Below are positions 14,876-22,531 of a stretch of 42,908 bases of DNA, piece by piece. The notes below the pieces were generated by a model, which did no database searches, had not been told where the DNA came from, and worked only from the letters and a program-made list of their open reading frames with translations. Position 1 is the first letter of the stretch, and every line of letters begins with the position of its first letter. Where the stretch lies: NCBI GenBank assembly GCA_936936565.1, contig CAKZIX010000136.1, forward strand, positions 1 through 42,908, written 5' to 3'. A program made the position numbers and the translations under genes. Source of the stretch: an uncultured Nocardiaceae bacterium (GTDB lineage Bacteria; Actinomycetota; Actinomycetes; Mycobacteriales; Mycobacteriaceae).

Positions 14876-15966
14876 GCGCCTGGACCTTGGCCGCTCTTGT
14901 CGGCGTATGGGCCGTCGTCAGTTTGCGCATGCTGTTGTGGCGGGTTCCGGGAACTCGTCCGATCACGATCTTTATTGCATTCTGGGCGGCGGCTGCAACG
15001 ATCGCTACACCGGCTGTCACCTCTCAACTACAAACGCTTGCCACCCCGGCGTTCTGGCTGTGTCTGCTCGTTGGCGATCTTCTCGGGGCAAAGACCGTCG
15101 TACAGTCACTCGGCCTGCGACGACCCCATCCAACCTTCGGTGTTGGGTTCCTGGTGCTCGCAAGCCTCCTACTTCCGATCGCGCCGAAAATCGGCAACCA
15201 CACCCCCGTTCCTGACCTTGGTGCCGCGGTATTTCTGGCCGTGGCGTCGGTACCTCTCACCACTGCCGTTTGCGTCCTTGGCTATGTTGCCGCGACACGC
15301 ATTCGCGTGGTTGTCGGCCTTTTCGACAAGGTCTTGCTCACATCCCTCGTCGGTATGTGCGCCGTGGGATTGACGCAGTTGGTTGGGCTGATCGTGGTGG
15401 TCGCCGGTGCGGGCGCCGTGTGGTCTGGCGAGCCGGCGACGTCCGCGCTGGCGTTCGTTACCTCGGGAACCAGTCCACTTCTCTACAGTGTGCTGGCAGC
15501 GATACTGATTGGCCTACCCGGATTTCGCGGCTGGCTCGACCCGAGCGCATTGCGGGCAATCGTCCGGTTGACTCCCCTGTGGCGCGATCTGACGTCGTCC
15601 GTCGACGTAGCGCTCGTCGGCGGAGTTTCGTCCGCACACGAGCGCCGCGTCTGGATGGAGGCCGACATCCGCGACGCCGTCGCTGCGCTTGTTTCGCACC
15701 GCCGAGCCCTGCCTGTGGCGACCTGCGATCGTATTCGTCAGACCGTTGATTCCGACCTTCGAGCCGCTGCGTTCTTTGCCGCTGAACTGGCGTTCCTGGT
15801 GAGGTTTCGCCCGCCGGCCGGCGCAGTGGCACCCATGGACAGATCGATCGGGGAGTTGTCGGAACCCGTGGTCGACCCGATGCAGCTTGCGGTCGTCTGG
15901 AGAACGGCCCGTTCGCTGGTGAATCGAGAATGCACCGCGGTCCGATCAGTTGCAGGCGCGGGTTGA
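14872..15966 (+). CDS. Polytopic membrane protein, DUF6545/MAB_1171c-like
   Basis: 364 residues from GTG 14872, coupled to the peptidase gene. The first 215 or so residues contain six to seven hydrophobic segments (beginning WTLAALVGVWAVVSLRMLL and ITIFIAFWAAAATIATPA). A soluble C-terminal part of about 150 residues follows, with RLTPLWRDLTSSV and a helical region around RRALPVATCDRIRQTVDSD. The 'PLW..L' signature and the layout match what I remember as the MAB_1171c family (DUF6545) of actinobacterial proteins found beside XRE and ImmA genes; this recall is not checked. No transport substrate is evident. Rows sampled in this gene have 37-38 G+C of 60, versus 46 of 60 in the kinase gene, so the operon is compositionally distinct. 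Confidence 0.8.
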   Translation: MSAWTLAALVGVWAVVSLRMLLWRVPGTRPITIFIAFWAAAATIATPAVTSQLQTLATPAFWLCLLVGDLLGAKTVVQSLGLRRPHPTFGVGFLVLASLLLPIAPKIGNHTPVPDLGAAVFLAVASVPLTTAVCVLGYVAATRIRVVVGLFDKVLLTSLVGMCAVGLTQLVGLIVVVAGAGAVWSGEPATSALAFVTSGTSPLLYSVLAAILIGLPGFRGWLDPSALRAIVRLTPLWRDLTSSVDVALVGGVSSAHERRVWMEADIRDAVAALVSHRRALPVATCDRIRQTVDSDLRAAAFFAAELAFLVRFRPPAGAVAPMDRSIGELSEPVVDPMQLAVVWRTARSLVNRECTAVRSVAGAG

Positions 15967-15967
15967 A

Positions 15968-16002
15968 TGCAGCACAATGCAGCATTGTGCAGACTGATGC
16001 AG
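15968..16002 (+). repeat. Four TGCAG motifs at exact 10-bp spacing with an internal dyad
   Basis: TGCAG begins at 15968, 15978, 15988 and 15998, starting two bases after the stop of the membrane-protein gene. The second and third lie in the perfect dyad GCACAATGC-A-GCATTGTGC (15971-15989 region). The helical phasing suggests cooperative protein binding to one DNA face. No promoter is evident inside it. Confidence 0.75.
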
Positions 16003-16012
16003 GTTAGGTCGA

Positions 16013-16071
16013 GTGTCAGGCGTTGTGGGTGCGCAAGCATGCTGGTGGCATCACGAGGGGTCGCCTGACAC
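16013..16071. repeat. 10-bp inverted repeat flanking 39 bases
   Basis: GTGTCAGGCG (16013-16022) and its perfect reverse complement CGCCTGACAC (16062-16071) flank a segment containing an AGCATGCT palindrome. It sits between the low-GC operon and the ABC1 kinase gene. It may be part of a transcription-end structure or a remnant of a small inserted element; no target duplication could be identified. Confidence 0.55.
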
Positions 16072-16112
16072 GAAGGCCGTTGCCGCCTCAACAGTGCTGT
16101 CCTACCGGGTAC

Positions 16113-16135
16113 GGCCCTCGGGTCTCCCGAGGGCC
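16113..16135 (+). terminator. Strong hairpin terminator
   Basis: GGCCCTCGGG (16113-16122) and CCCGAGGGCC (16126-16135) form a perfect 10-bp stem with a TCT loop. No T tract follows. It ends 46 bases before the ABC1 kinase start and would terminate transcripts leaving the XRE-ImmA-membrane operon, insulating the kinase, which has its own -10. Confidence 0.65.
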
Positions 16136-16168
16136 TACGGGCTGACTCGGTAGTGACGGTCGCGTCGG

Positions 16169-16174
16169 TATCGT
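16169..16174 (+). promoter_or_regulatory. Predicted -10 element (TATCGT) for the ABC1 kinase gene
   Basis: TATCGT ends 7 bases before GTG 16182, so a leaderless start is predicted. This supports the GTG as the real initiation codon. Confidence 0.45.
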
Positions 16175-16181
16175 CGCACCC

Positions 16182-17498
16182 GTGCACACGAACGAACTGC
16201 TGCGCAAGGTTCCGATCACCACGGAGATCGCGCGCGTGGGCGCCACCGGCTGGCACCTGGCGGTCGGTGCGGGGCACGTGGCGGTAGGACGGCTGCGCCG
16301 CCGGCCCGTGGCCACCACGGCGGCGCACGAGGCGCGCGACCGGTTCGCCGCGCTCGGGCCGACCTACGTCAAGCTGGGTCAGCTCATCGCGTCGAGCCCA
16401 GGCGTGTTTCCCGAAGTGCTGTCCAACGAGTTTCGCACCCTGCTGGATCGGGTGCCGCCGGCCGATCCGGTCGCCGTGAACGATCTGATCACCGACCAGC
16501 TCGGGGCGCCGGCGGACGAAGTGTTCGCCTCGTTCGACCCGGTACCGGTCGCGTCGGCGTCGATCGCGCAGGTGCACCATGCCACCCTGCACACCGGCGA
16601 GCGGGTGGTGGTCAAGGTGCAGCGGCCGGGGATCAAGGCCCGTCTGGCGGCGGACCTGCAGATCCTGGAGCGCGCGGCCAAGCTGTTCGAGCTGCATTCC
16701 TACGGCAAGCTGCTCAACGCCCGCGAGGTCGTCGACGATTTCGCAGCCAACCTGCGCGACGAACTGGATTTCCATACCGAGGCCACCAACATCGCGGACT
16801 GGCGGGCCAGCCTGGCCGACTCCCCGTTCGCCGCGAAAGTCCGTGCCCCAGCGGTGTTCTGGGAATTCACCACCGGCCGTGTGCTCACCATGGAGTACGT
16901 CGACGCGGTGCGTATCGACGATGTCGCGGCCGTGAAAGCGGCCGGGCACGACGGCGTCGAACTGTTGCGCAATCTGCTGCTGTCGCTGCTCGAGTCGGCC
17001 TTCCGCGGCGGCATCTTCCACGGTGATCTGCACGCCGGCAATGTGCTCGTCGACGCCGACGGCCGAATTGTGTTCCTGGACTTCGGGATCGTCGGCCGCT
17101 TCGACGACCGCACCCGCGTGATCCTACGGCAATTGCTGGTAGATCTCATGCTGCGCAACGACTTTCAGGCTGCCGGCCGGGCGCTGTTCCGGCTCGGCGC
17201 GGTGCGCCGGGGCAAGGTCGGCGGTGGGCGCGACCTGCAGCAGGTCACGGCGCCGTTGCGTCGGCAGCAACTGAACAAGGTGTCCTACACCCAGCTGGGC
17301 CGTCAGCTCGCCGACCTGGCCAAGGCGTACGACGCGAAGCTGCCGCGCGAGCTGGTGCTCGTCGGCAAGCAGCTGCTGTACGTGGAGCGGTACATGAAAC
17401 TGCTTGCCCCACGCTGGAAGCCGTTCAACGACCGCGAGGTCATGAACTATATGAGCGGGTTGATGCTGCAGGCCGAACGCGAACGAAAAGCGACCTAG
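16182..17498 (+). CDS. ABC1/UbiB-family atypical kinase
   Basis: 438 residues from GTG 16182. Family signatures visible are the KxGQ motif (GPTYVKLGQLIAS near 60-72), an alanine-rich loop in place of the glycine loop (VASASIAQVH), the VVKVQRPG lysine, the ExD motif in RDELDFHTEATN, FHGDLHAGN as the catalytic loop, and LDFGIVGRFD as the metal-binding loop. UbiB/ABC1 proteins are ATPases or kinases that support isoprenoid-quinone synthesis or lipid handling in the membrane. Mycobacteria use menaquinone, so a direct ubiquinone role is excluded and the partner is unknown. The gene stands alone between a terminator hairpin and the oxidoreductase gene, which is 69 bases downstream. Confidence 0.92.
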   Translation: MHTNELLRKVPITTEIARVGATGWHLAVGAGHVAVGRLRRRPVATTAAHEARDRFAALGPTYVKLGQLIASSPGVFPEVLSNEFRTLLDRVPPADPVAVNDLITDQLGAPADEVFASFDPVPVASASIAQVHHATLHTGERVVVKVQRPGIKARLAADLQILERAAKLFELHSYGKLLNAREVVDDFAANLRDELDFHTEATNIADWRASLADSPFAAKVRAPAVFWEFTTGRVLTMEYVDAVRIDDVAAVKAAGHDGVELLRNLLLSLLESAFRGGIFHGDLHAGNVLVDADGRIVFLDFGIVGRFDDRTRVILRQLLVDLMLRNDFQAAGRALFRLGAVRRGKVGGGRDLQQVTAPLRRQQLNKVSYTQLGRQLADLAKAYDAKLPRELVLVGKQLLYVERYMKLLAPRWKPFNDREVMNYMSGLMLQAERERKAT

Positions 17499-17567
17499 GC
17501 CACAGGCTGTCACGCTGCGCCGGCTCGCGGTGTCCCGGAAGTATCCACATCCATGAGGGAGGTCGCA

Positions 17568-18692
17568 ATGCAGCGAGTTGTCGTGATCGGGGCCGGGTAC
17601 GCCGGAGTGATCGCCGCGAACCGGATCCTGGCCAAGGGATCCGATGTCACCGTCACCGTCGTCAACCCGCGCGAGGTGTTCGTCGAGCGGATCCGGTTGC
17701 ACCAGCTGGTGGCTGGCACCAGCGACGCCGTCCAGTCCTTCACGCACGTCCTGCATCCGCAGGCCCAACTGGTCATCGGCACGGTCGACCGCATCGCCGA
17801 TACCCACGTCACCCTGCGTGAGGGCACCTCGATCGCCTACGACTACCTGGTGTACGCCGTGGGCAGCGGCGGAAACGTCCACGCGGCAAAGGGTTTGGCC
17901 GAGCATGGGCACCTCGGCACGGAGCTGGAGCCGGCTCGCGAGCTCGCTGCGCGGGTCGCGGCACTGCCGGCAGGTGCCACCGTGACGGTGGTCGGTGGCG
18001 GCTCGCTCGGCATCGAGTTCGCCAGTGAGATAGCCGAGCAGCGGCCGGATCTGCTGGTGTCGCTGGTCTGCGCGAGCGAGCTGGCTCCCACGGTCGGCGC
18101 CAAGGCGCGCGCCGCGCTGACGAAAGATCTCGGCCGGCTCGGCGTTGCGATCCGCACGCAGACCCGTGTGACGGAAGTGCAGCCCGACGCCGCCGACTGC
18201 ACCATCTGGGCCGCCGGCTTCGGCGTGCCCGATCTGGCCGCGCGCAGCGGACTGCCCGTGGACGCGCTCGGCCGGCTCCTCGTCGACGAAACTCTCAGTG
18301 TGCCAGGACATCCCAATATCATCGGCGTGGGTGACGCGGTCGCGCCGCCGGAGTCGGTGGCGTTCAACCTGCGGATGAGCTGCCAGACCGCGATGCCGCT
18401 GGGTGCCCACGGCGCCGACACCCTGCTCGCGCGGATCCGCGGCGACGAGCCGGAACCGTTCTCGCTGGGCATGCTCGGAATCAACATTTCGGTGGGGCGG
18501 CGGCGGGCCGTGATTCAGCCTGCGTATCGGGACGATTCGCCCCGGTCGTGGGCGATCACCGGCGGATTGGGCCGCGCCGTCAAGGAGTTCGTCTGCCGCA
18601 GCACCGTCGACGGCATGGTTCGGCAGCGGCAGGGAAAGTGGTACGGGTGGCTGAAGGGTCCGGCGCGCCGTCGGGAAGCGGTGCGCGTGTGA
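17568..18692 (+). CDS. NAD(P)/FAD-dependent oxidoreductase, NDH-2-like
   Basis: 374 residues. ATG 17568 is chosen because GAGGGAGG stands 6 bases before it; an ATG five codons earlier has no ribosome site. The two nucleotide-binding folds are clear: VVVIGAGYAGV at the N terminus and VTVVGGGSLGIEFASE near 145. The ATG motif of the class appears as WAAGFGVPDLA, and IIGVGDAVAPP is the second FAD-contacting block. This is the pyridine nucleotide-disulfide oxidoreductase superfamily, nearest to type II NADH dehydrogenases and FIP2/AIFM2-like enzymes. The redox CxxxxC pair of disulfide reductases is missing. The next gene, an ECF41-type sigma factor, overlaps by one base (TGATG), so they form an operon and the enzyme is its likely regulatory partner. 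Confidence 0.9.
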   Translation: MQRVVVIGAGYAGVIAANRILAKGSDVTVTVVNPREVFVERIRLHQLVAGTSDAVQSFTHVLHPQAQLVIGTVDRIADTHVTLREGTSIAYDYLVYAVGSGGNVHAAKGLAEHGHLGTELEPARELAARVAALPAGATVTVVGGGSLGIEFASEIAEQRPDLLVSLVCASELAPTVGAKARAALTKDLGRLGVAIRTQTRVTEVQPDAADCTIWAAGFGVPDLAARSGLPVDALGRLLVDETLSVPGHPNIIGVGDAVAPPESVAFNLRMSCQTAMPLGAHGADTLLARIRGDEPEPFSLGMLGINISVGRRRAVIQPAYRDDSPRSWAITGGLGRAVKEFVCRSTVDGMVRQRQGKWYGWLKGPARRREAVRV

Positions 18693-19570
18693 TGGACCCG
18701 TTCGAGGAGTTCCGTCCGCTGCTGTTCAGCATCGCCTACGAAATCACCAGCAGCGCAACCGATGCCGACGATGTGCTGCAGGAGGCCTACCTGCGGTGGG
18801 CGCAGATCGATCAGGCCACGGTAGAGAATCCGCGGGCGTATCTGGCGCAGACGGTGAGCCGGCAGGCGCTCAATCACCTGCGCACGCGCAAGCGCCGCCG
18901 TGAGGAGTATGTGGGCAACTGGCTACCCGAACCGATCCTCACCAGTCCCGATGCGAGCACGGATGTAGTTCTGGCGGAATCGGTTTCGATGGCGATGCTG
19001 CTGGTGCTGGAAACCTTGGGGCCCACCGAGCGGGCGGTGTTCGTCTTGCGCGAGGCCTTCGGGTTCAGTCACGCGGAGATCGCGGAAACCGTCGGCAAGA
19101 CGGAGGCGTCGGTGCGCCAGATCGCGCACCGCGCCCGGGAACATGTCCAGGCCCGGCGCAAGCGGTTCGCGCCCGCCCGAGACACCGCCGATGCCGTAGC
19201 CGCGTCGTTCTTCCGCGCCGCCACCACCGGCGACGTCGCGTCGCTGCTCGACATGCTGGCACCGGACGTGGTGATGCTGTCCGACGGCGGCGGCGTCGTG
19301 AACACCGCGCGACGGCCGGTGGTGGGTGCCGATCACGTCGCGCGGTTCGTCGTCGGCATCGTCGCCAAGCAGCCACCCGGGCTGGCGTACGAGTTCGCTT
19401 CGCTCAACGGAGTTCCCGCGGTGGTCGCGCGGCGGGCCGACGGCAGCGTCGACACCGTCGTCATGGTCGAAGCCGACGGTGAGACCGTCACCGGCCTGTA
19501 CATGGTGCGCAACCCCGCGAAACTCGCCACCATCGATCGGCGGCGCGACGTGCAGCACGGGCACGCCTGA
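18692..19570 (+). CDS. ECF41-type sigma factor with C-terminal SnoaL-like domain (SigJ-like)
   Basis: 292 residues from ATG 18692. Sigma region 2 (about 5-70, DADDVLQEAYLRW) and region 4 (about 100-155, LGPTERAVFVLREAFGFSHAEIA) flank the linker motif WLPEP (77-81), diagnostic of ECF41. A C-terminal SnoaL/NTF2-like domain (about 165-290) follows and carries DGGG (198-201) and a VRNPAKL block where the family usually has NPDKL. In ECF41 factors this domain replaces an anti-sigma factor and tunes activity. The family is known to be linked to genes for carboxymuconolactone decarboxylases, oxidoreductases or epimerases, and the overlapping oxidoreductase here fits. RNA-polymerase target promoters are often the operon's own; no such site is obvious upstream of 17568. 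Confidence 0.93.
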   Translation: MDPFEEFRPLLFSIAYEITSSATDADDVLQEAYLRWAQIDQATVENPRAYLAQTVSRQALNHLRTRKRRREEYVGNWLPEPILTSPDASTDVVLAESVSMAMLLVLETLGPTERAVFVLREAFGFSHAEIAETVGKTEASVRQIAHRAREHVQARRKRFAPARDTADAVAASFFRAATTGDVASLLDMLAPDVVMLSDGGGVVNTARRPVVGADHVARFVVGIVAKQPPGLAYEFASLNGVPAVVARRADGSVDTVVMVEADGETVTGLYMVRNPAKLATIDRRRDVQHGHA

Positions 19571-19590
19571 AAAATGGCACGGGCGTGCCC
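19559..19590 (+). terminator. Hairpin overlapping the sigma factor stop
   Basis: GGGCACGCC (19559-19567) and GGCGTGCCC (19582-19590) are perfect 9-bp complements around a 14-base loop that includes the TGA and an AAAAA run. It would end the oxidoreductase-sigma transcript. The remaining bases to 19742 hold no gene that I can support. Confidence 0.5.
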
Positions 19591-19742
19591 GGCGGCGCGA
19601 GATCCGCGGGAAGAGACCGGCGATCCGGGGGGACGTCGTTGCCGGCGCCGGGAATTGGCGGCGACGGTTGTCGCGGGGTCGTGCGTGGCTGACGGCGCGG
19701 CCATCCAGCACCGGGTAGCACACGGTCGTCCGAGCGAAATAC

Positions 19743-20537
19743 TCAGTCGTCGAATGGGTTTTGCGTCTTGCCGATCAGATCGGCGACCGAGTTCAGCACC
19801 AGTGTCGGACGGTAGGGGAACCGTTCGACCGTCTCGCTGGTGGAGATCCCGGTGAGCACCAGCATCGTGCGCAGCCCGGCCTCGAGCCCGGAGACGATGT
19901 CGGTGTCCATGCGATCGCCGATCATTACCGCATTCGCCGAGTGCGCGCCGATGGCGCGCAGCGCGGAGCGCATCATCAGTGGGTTCGGCTTGCCCACGTA
20001 GTACGGCTCGCGACCGGTCGCTCGGGTGATCAGCGCGGCGACCGAACCCGTGGCCGGCAGCGATCCATCGCGCGAGGGCCCGGTCGGATCCGGGTTGGTG
20101 GCGATGAACCGCGCACCGCGTTCGACCAGCCGGATCGCCGTGGTGATCGCTTCGAACGAGTAGGTGCGTGTCTCGCCGAGCACCACATAGTCGGGGTTGT
20201 TGTCGGTGAGCACGTAGCCGATCTCGTGCAGTGCCGTCGTCAAGCCGGACTCGCCGACGACGTACGCGGTGCCGTTCGGGCGCTGGTTCTTCAAGAACGT
20301 CGCCGTTGCCAGCGCCGAGGTCCACAACGCCGATTCCGGCAGGTCCATGCCGGTGCGCTCGAGCCTGGCCTGCAAATCACGCGGCGTGCGGATCGAGTTG
20401 TTGGTCAACACCATGAACGGTGTCTCGTTGGCCTGCAGTTCCTTCAGGAACTCGTCGGCCCCCGGGATGAGGTGCTCCTCGTGTACGAGCACGCCGTCCA
20501 TGTCCATCAAGTACGACAGTCCGGTCACGCGGCCCAT
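19743..20537 (-). CDS. HAD-superfamily phosphatase, NagD/PGP-like
   Basis: 264 residues from ATG 20537; the frame is open further upstream but homology begins at LSYLMDMDGVL. All HAD motifs are present: DMDGVL (Asp12, Asp14), VLTNNS as motif II, GKPNPLM with the lysine as motif III, and GDRMDTDI as motif IV with the acidic pair. The C2 cap between motifs II and III (about 85-180) and the overall length of about 260 mark the NagD/4-nitrophenylphosphatase group, which dephosphorylates small phosphates such as nucleotides or glycolytic by-products. The specific substrate is unknown. No clear ribosome site precedes the chosen ATG, so the start is uncertain by up to 26 codons. Confidence 0.9.
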   Translation of the reverse strand: MGRVTGLSYLMDMDGVLVHEEHLIPGADEFLKELQANETPFMVLTNNSIRTPRDLQARLERTGMDLPESALWTSALATATFLKNQRPNGTAYVVGESGLTTALHEIGYVLTDNNPDYVVLGETRTYSFEAITTAIRLVERGARFIATNPDPTGPSRDGSLPATGSVAALITRATGREPYYVGKPNPLMMRSALRAIGAHSANAVMIGDRMDTDIVSGLEAGLRTMLVLTGISTSETVERFPYRPTLVLNSVADLIGKTQNPFDD

Positions 20538-20619
20538 TCTGCCCGCGTCGAGCATCACGCGCGTCTGGTGCGCCGAATGACGGTGACCATCAGTCGATCT
20601 GAGCGATCCGCCCAACGAA

Positions 20620-20664
20620 ATCCGGTAACACTGTGCCCGGAATCCGGGCTCAGTGTTACCGGAT
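20620..20664 (-). terminator. Very long hairpin downstream of fgd1
   Basis: ATCCGGTAACACTG (20620-20633) pairs perfectly with CAGTGTTACCGGAT (20651-20664). Inside it GCCCGG (20635-20640) pairs with CCGGGC (20644-20649) around an AAT loop; the two stems are joined by one T-T mismatch. It lies 65 bases beyond the fgd1 stop and is the probable end of the four-gene minus-strand operon. On the minus strand TTCGTT follows. Confidence 0.7.
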
Positions 20665-20728
20665 CTCGCGCCAACTTCGGATGGGTGCCTGGCGCTGCCC
20701 GTCCGACCAACCGAATGGGTGGCGCCGA

Positions 20729-21733
20729 TCAGCCGAGCGCGCGCAGCCGCGGCGCCAGGTCGCGCTCGAACAACTCGAGGAAGCGGCGCTGGTCGTGCCC
20801 GGGGGCATGGAACACCAGGTGGTTCAAGCCCGCGTCCACGTACGGCTTGACGGCGGCGACGACCTCGTCGGGGTCGGAGCCGACGATCCAGCGCTTGGCG
20901 ACCTGCTCGATGGGCAGCGCGTCGGCCGCGGCTTCCATTTCGATGGGGTCGTCGATGCTGTGCTTCTGTTCCGGCGTCAGCGACAGCGGGGCCCAGAAGC
21001 GGGTGTTCTCCAGTGCCGCTTCGGGATCGGTGTCGTAGGAGATCTTGATTTCGATCATCTTGTCGATGTCGTCGAGGCTGCGTCCGGCCTTCTCCGCGCC
21101 TTCGCGCACGGCGGGCATGAGCTTGTCGTTGTAGAGCTCCATGCCCTTGCCCGACGTGCAGATGAAGCCGTCACCCGCGCGGCCGGCGTACTTGGCGACG
21201 AGCGGTCCGCCAGCCGCGATGTACACCGGAATGCCGTCCGGCGGCACGTCGTAGATCGAGGCACCCTTGGTGCGGTAGTACTCGCCGTCGAAGTCGACGC
21301 GGTCCCCGCGCCACAGTTCCCGCATGAGCTGCACCGATTCCCGCAGCCGTGCGAAGCGTTCCTTGAATTCGGGCCATTCGCCCGCGTAGCCGGTGGCGAT
21401 CTCGTTGAGCGCCTCGCCGGTGCCGACGCCGAGCATGATCCGGCCCGGGTACAGCATGCCCATCGTCGCGAACGCCTGCGCGACGACGGCCGGGTTGTAG
21501 CGGAACGTCGGCGTCATCACCGAGGTACCCAGTTGCACACGTGACGTGCGCTCGCCGACGGCCGCCATCCAGGCCAGCGAGAACGGCGCGTGCCCGCCCT
21601 TGTGCCGCCACGGCTGGAAGTGGTCGCTGACGGTGGCGCTGTCCATGCCGTGCTGCTCGGCGAGGACGGCGATTTCGACGAGTTCGCGCGGCCCGAACTG
21701 CTCCGCGGAGGCCTTGAATCCAAGTTTGAGCAC
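20729..21733 (-). CDS. fgd1: F420-dependent glucose-6-phosphate dehydrogenase
   Basis: 334 residues from GTG 21733, with AAGGAG 6-7 bases upstream. The enzyme oxidises glucose 6-phosphate to 6-phosphogluconolactone and reduces coenzyme F420, supplying F420H2 for nitroreductases and other F420 enzymes. It is a luciferase-like TIM barrel. The sequence follows my memory of M. tuberculosis Fgd1 closely, including KLGFKASAEQF at the start, SDHFQPW with the catalytic His (38 here, 40 there), GTGEALNE with the acid Glu, AKYAGRAGDGFICTSGKG and NHLVFHAPGHDQRRFLELF near the end. Its ribosome site overlaps the stop codon of the upstream DUF202 gene, so it is the last gene of an operon begun by DJ-1/PfpI and MarR. 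From memory the M. tuberculosis gene instead points toward pta. Confidence 0.97.
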   Translation of the reverse strand: MLKLGFKASAEQFGPRELVEIAVLAEQHGMDSATVSDHFQPWRHKGGHAPFSLAWMAAVGERTSRVQLGTSVMTPTFRYNPAVVAQAFATMGMLYPGRIMLGVGTGEALNEIATGYAGEWPEFKERFARLRESVQLMRELWRGDRVDFDGEYYRTKGASIYDVPPDGIPVYIAAGGPLVAKYAGRAGDGFICTSGKGMELYNDKLMPAVREGAEKAGRSLDDIDKMIEIKISYDTDPEAALENTRFWAPLSLTPEQKHSIDDPIEMEAAADALPIEQVAKRWIVGSDPDEVVAAVKPYVDAGLNHLVFHAPGHDQRRFLELFERDLAPRLRALG

Positions 21734-21743
21734 CGACGCTCCT

Positions 21744-22082
21744 TCAGTTGACGGCTGCATGCACCACGATAGCGATCATCGCGATCACCCCGACGATGCC
21801 GAGCGACGCCGACAGCAGCCACAGTTCGATCGAGGACGGCATGTCCGAACCGGTCTCCAGCGCGTCGCGGACCACCCGCCAGCGGCGGAACCCGACAATT
21901 GCGGCAGACGTGCCCATGATCACCAGCGTGATGCCCAAAACTATTCGCAGCCAACTGGTTCCGAAGCCGGGCAGGAACGTGGTGGCGGCTACCCCGGCGG
22001 CAATGAAGCCCAGTCCGGTGCGCATCCAGGCGAGGAACGTGCGTTCGCTGGCGAGTGTGAACCGTTCGTCGGGACGTGTCAC
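21744..22082 (-). CDS. DUF202 (YidH-like) small membrane protein
   Basis: 112 residues from GTG 22082, overlapping the MarR stop (GTGA). The signature LASERTFLAWMRTGLGFIA at residues 9-27 is the DUF202 hallmark. Three membrane segments are visible: one following that motif, WLRIVLGITLVIMGTSAAIVGF, and the C-terminal LWLLSASLGIVGVIAMIAIV. The function of DUF202 proteins is not established. Its stop codon is embedded in the ribosome site of fgd1, which makes translational coupling to fgd1 likely. Confidence 0.88.
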   Translation of the reverse strand: MTRPDERFTLASERTFLAWMRTGLGFIAAGVAATTFLPGFGTSWLRIVLGITLVIMGTSAAIVGFRRWRVVRDALETGSDMPSSIELWLLSASLGIVGVIAMIAIVVHAAVN

Positions 22083-22531
22083 GGCTCGAGCGTATCGCCA
22101 AACGTCTCCAGCACCGCAGAAAGGCGCTGCATGGCGCTGACGGCGGCGCGCAGATCGTCGGTGCCGAACGCGGTCGCCAGCCGATCCGCGAACACCGCGT
22201 GCCCGGGATCGATGGCGCGGACGGCGGCCAGCCCGTCGGCTGTGATCGCCAGCAGTTTCGCGCGCTTGTGCGCGGGATTGTCGCGATACTCGGCAAACCC
22301 CTTGTCCACCATGAGGTCCGCGATCCGTTGCACGCTCTGCCGGGTGATCCCCATCGCCCGGGCGATGCCCGACACCGGCAGCGGCTCGGCCATGATCGCA
22401 CCGAGTACCTGCCACCAGGCAGCGGTCAGGTTCGCCGGCTTGGCCAGGTTCTCGGCAACCGCCAGGAACTGCCCGTTGAGCCGGAACGACGTGATCGCCG
22501 CCCCGGCCAAGAGCTCCTGCGCAGGGGTCAT
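22079..22531 (-). CDS. MarR-family transcription regulator
   Basis: 150 residues from ATG 22531, overlapping the DJ-1/PfpI stop by 4 bases. The winged helix lies at about 38-105 (AWWQVLGAIMAEPLPVSGIARAMGITRQSVQRIADLMVDKG, then a wing with YRDNPAHKRAKLLAIT), flanked by helical dimer segments at both ends. MarR proteins bind 16-20 bp palindromes as dimers and release them upon ligand binding or cysteine oxidation; this protein has no cysteine in the visible sequence, so a small ligand is more likely. It is encoded inside the operon whose promoter holds a double palindrome, so autoregulation is the simplest reading. Confidence 0.93.
   Translation of the reverse strand: MTPAQELLAGAAITSFRLNGQFLAVAENLAKPANLTAAWWQVLGAIMAEPLPVSGIARAMGITRQSVQRIADLMVDKGFAEYRDNPAHKRAKLLAITADGLAAVRAIDPGHAVFADRLATAFGTDDLRAAVSAMQRLSAVLETFGDTLEP

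Noticed and set aside
16003..16021. Second iron box near TTAGGTCGAG
   Set aside because: Only the left TTAGGT half matches; the right half does not resemble the consensus.
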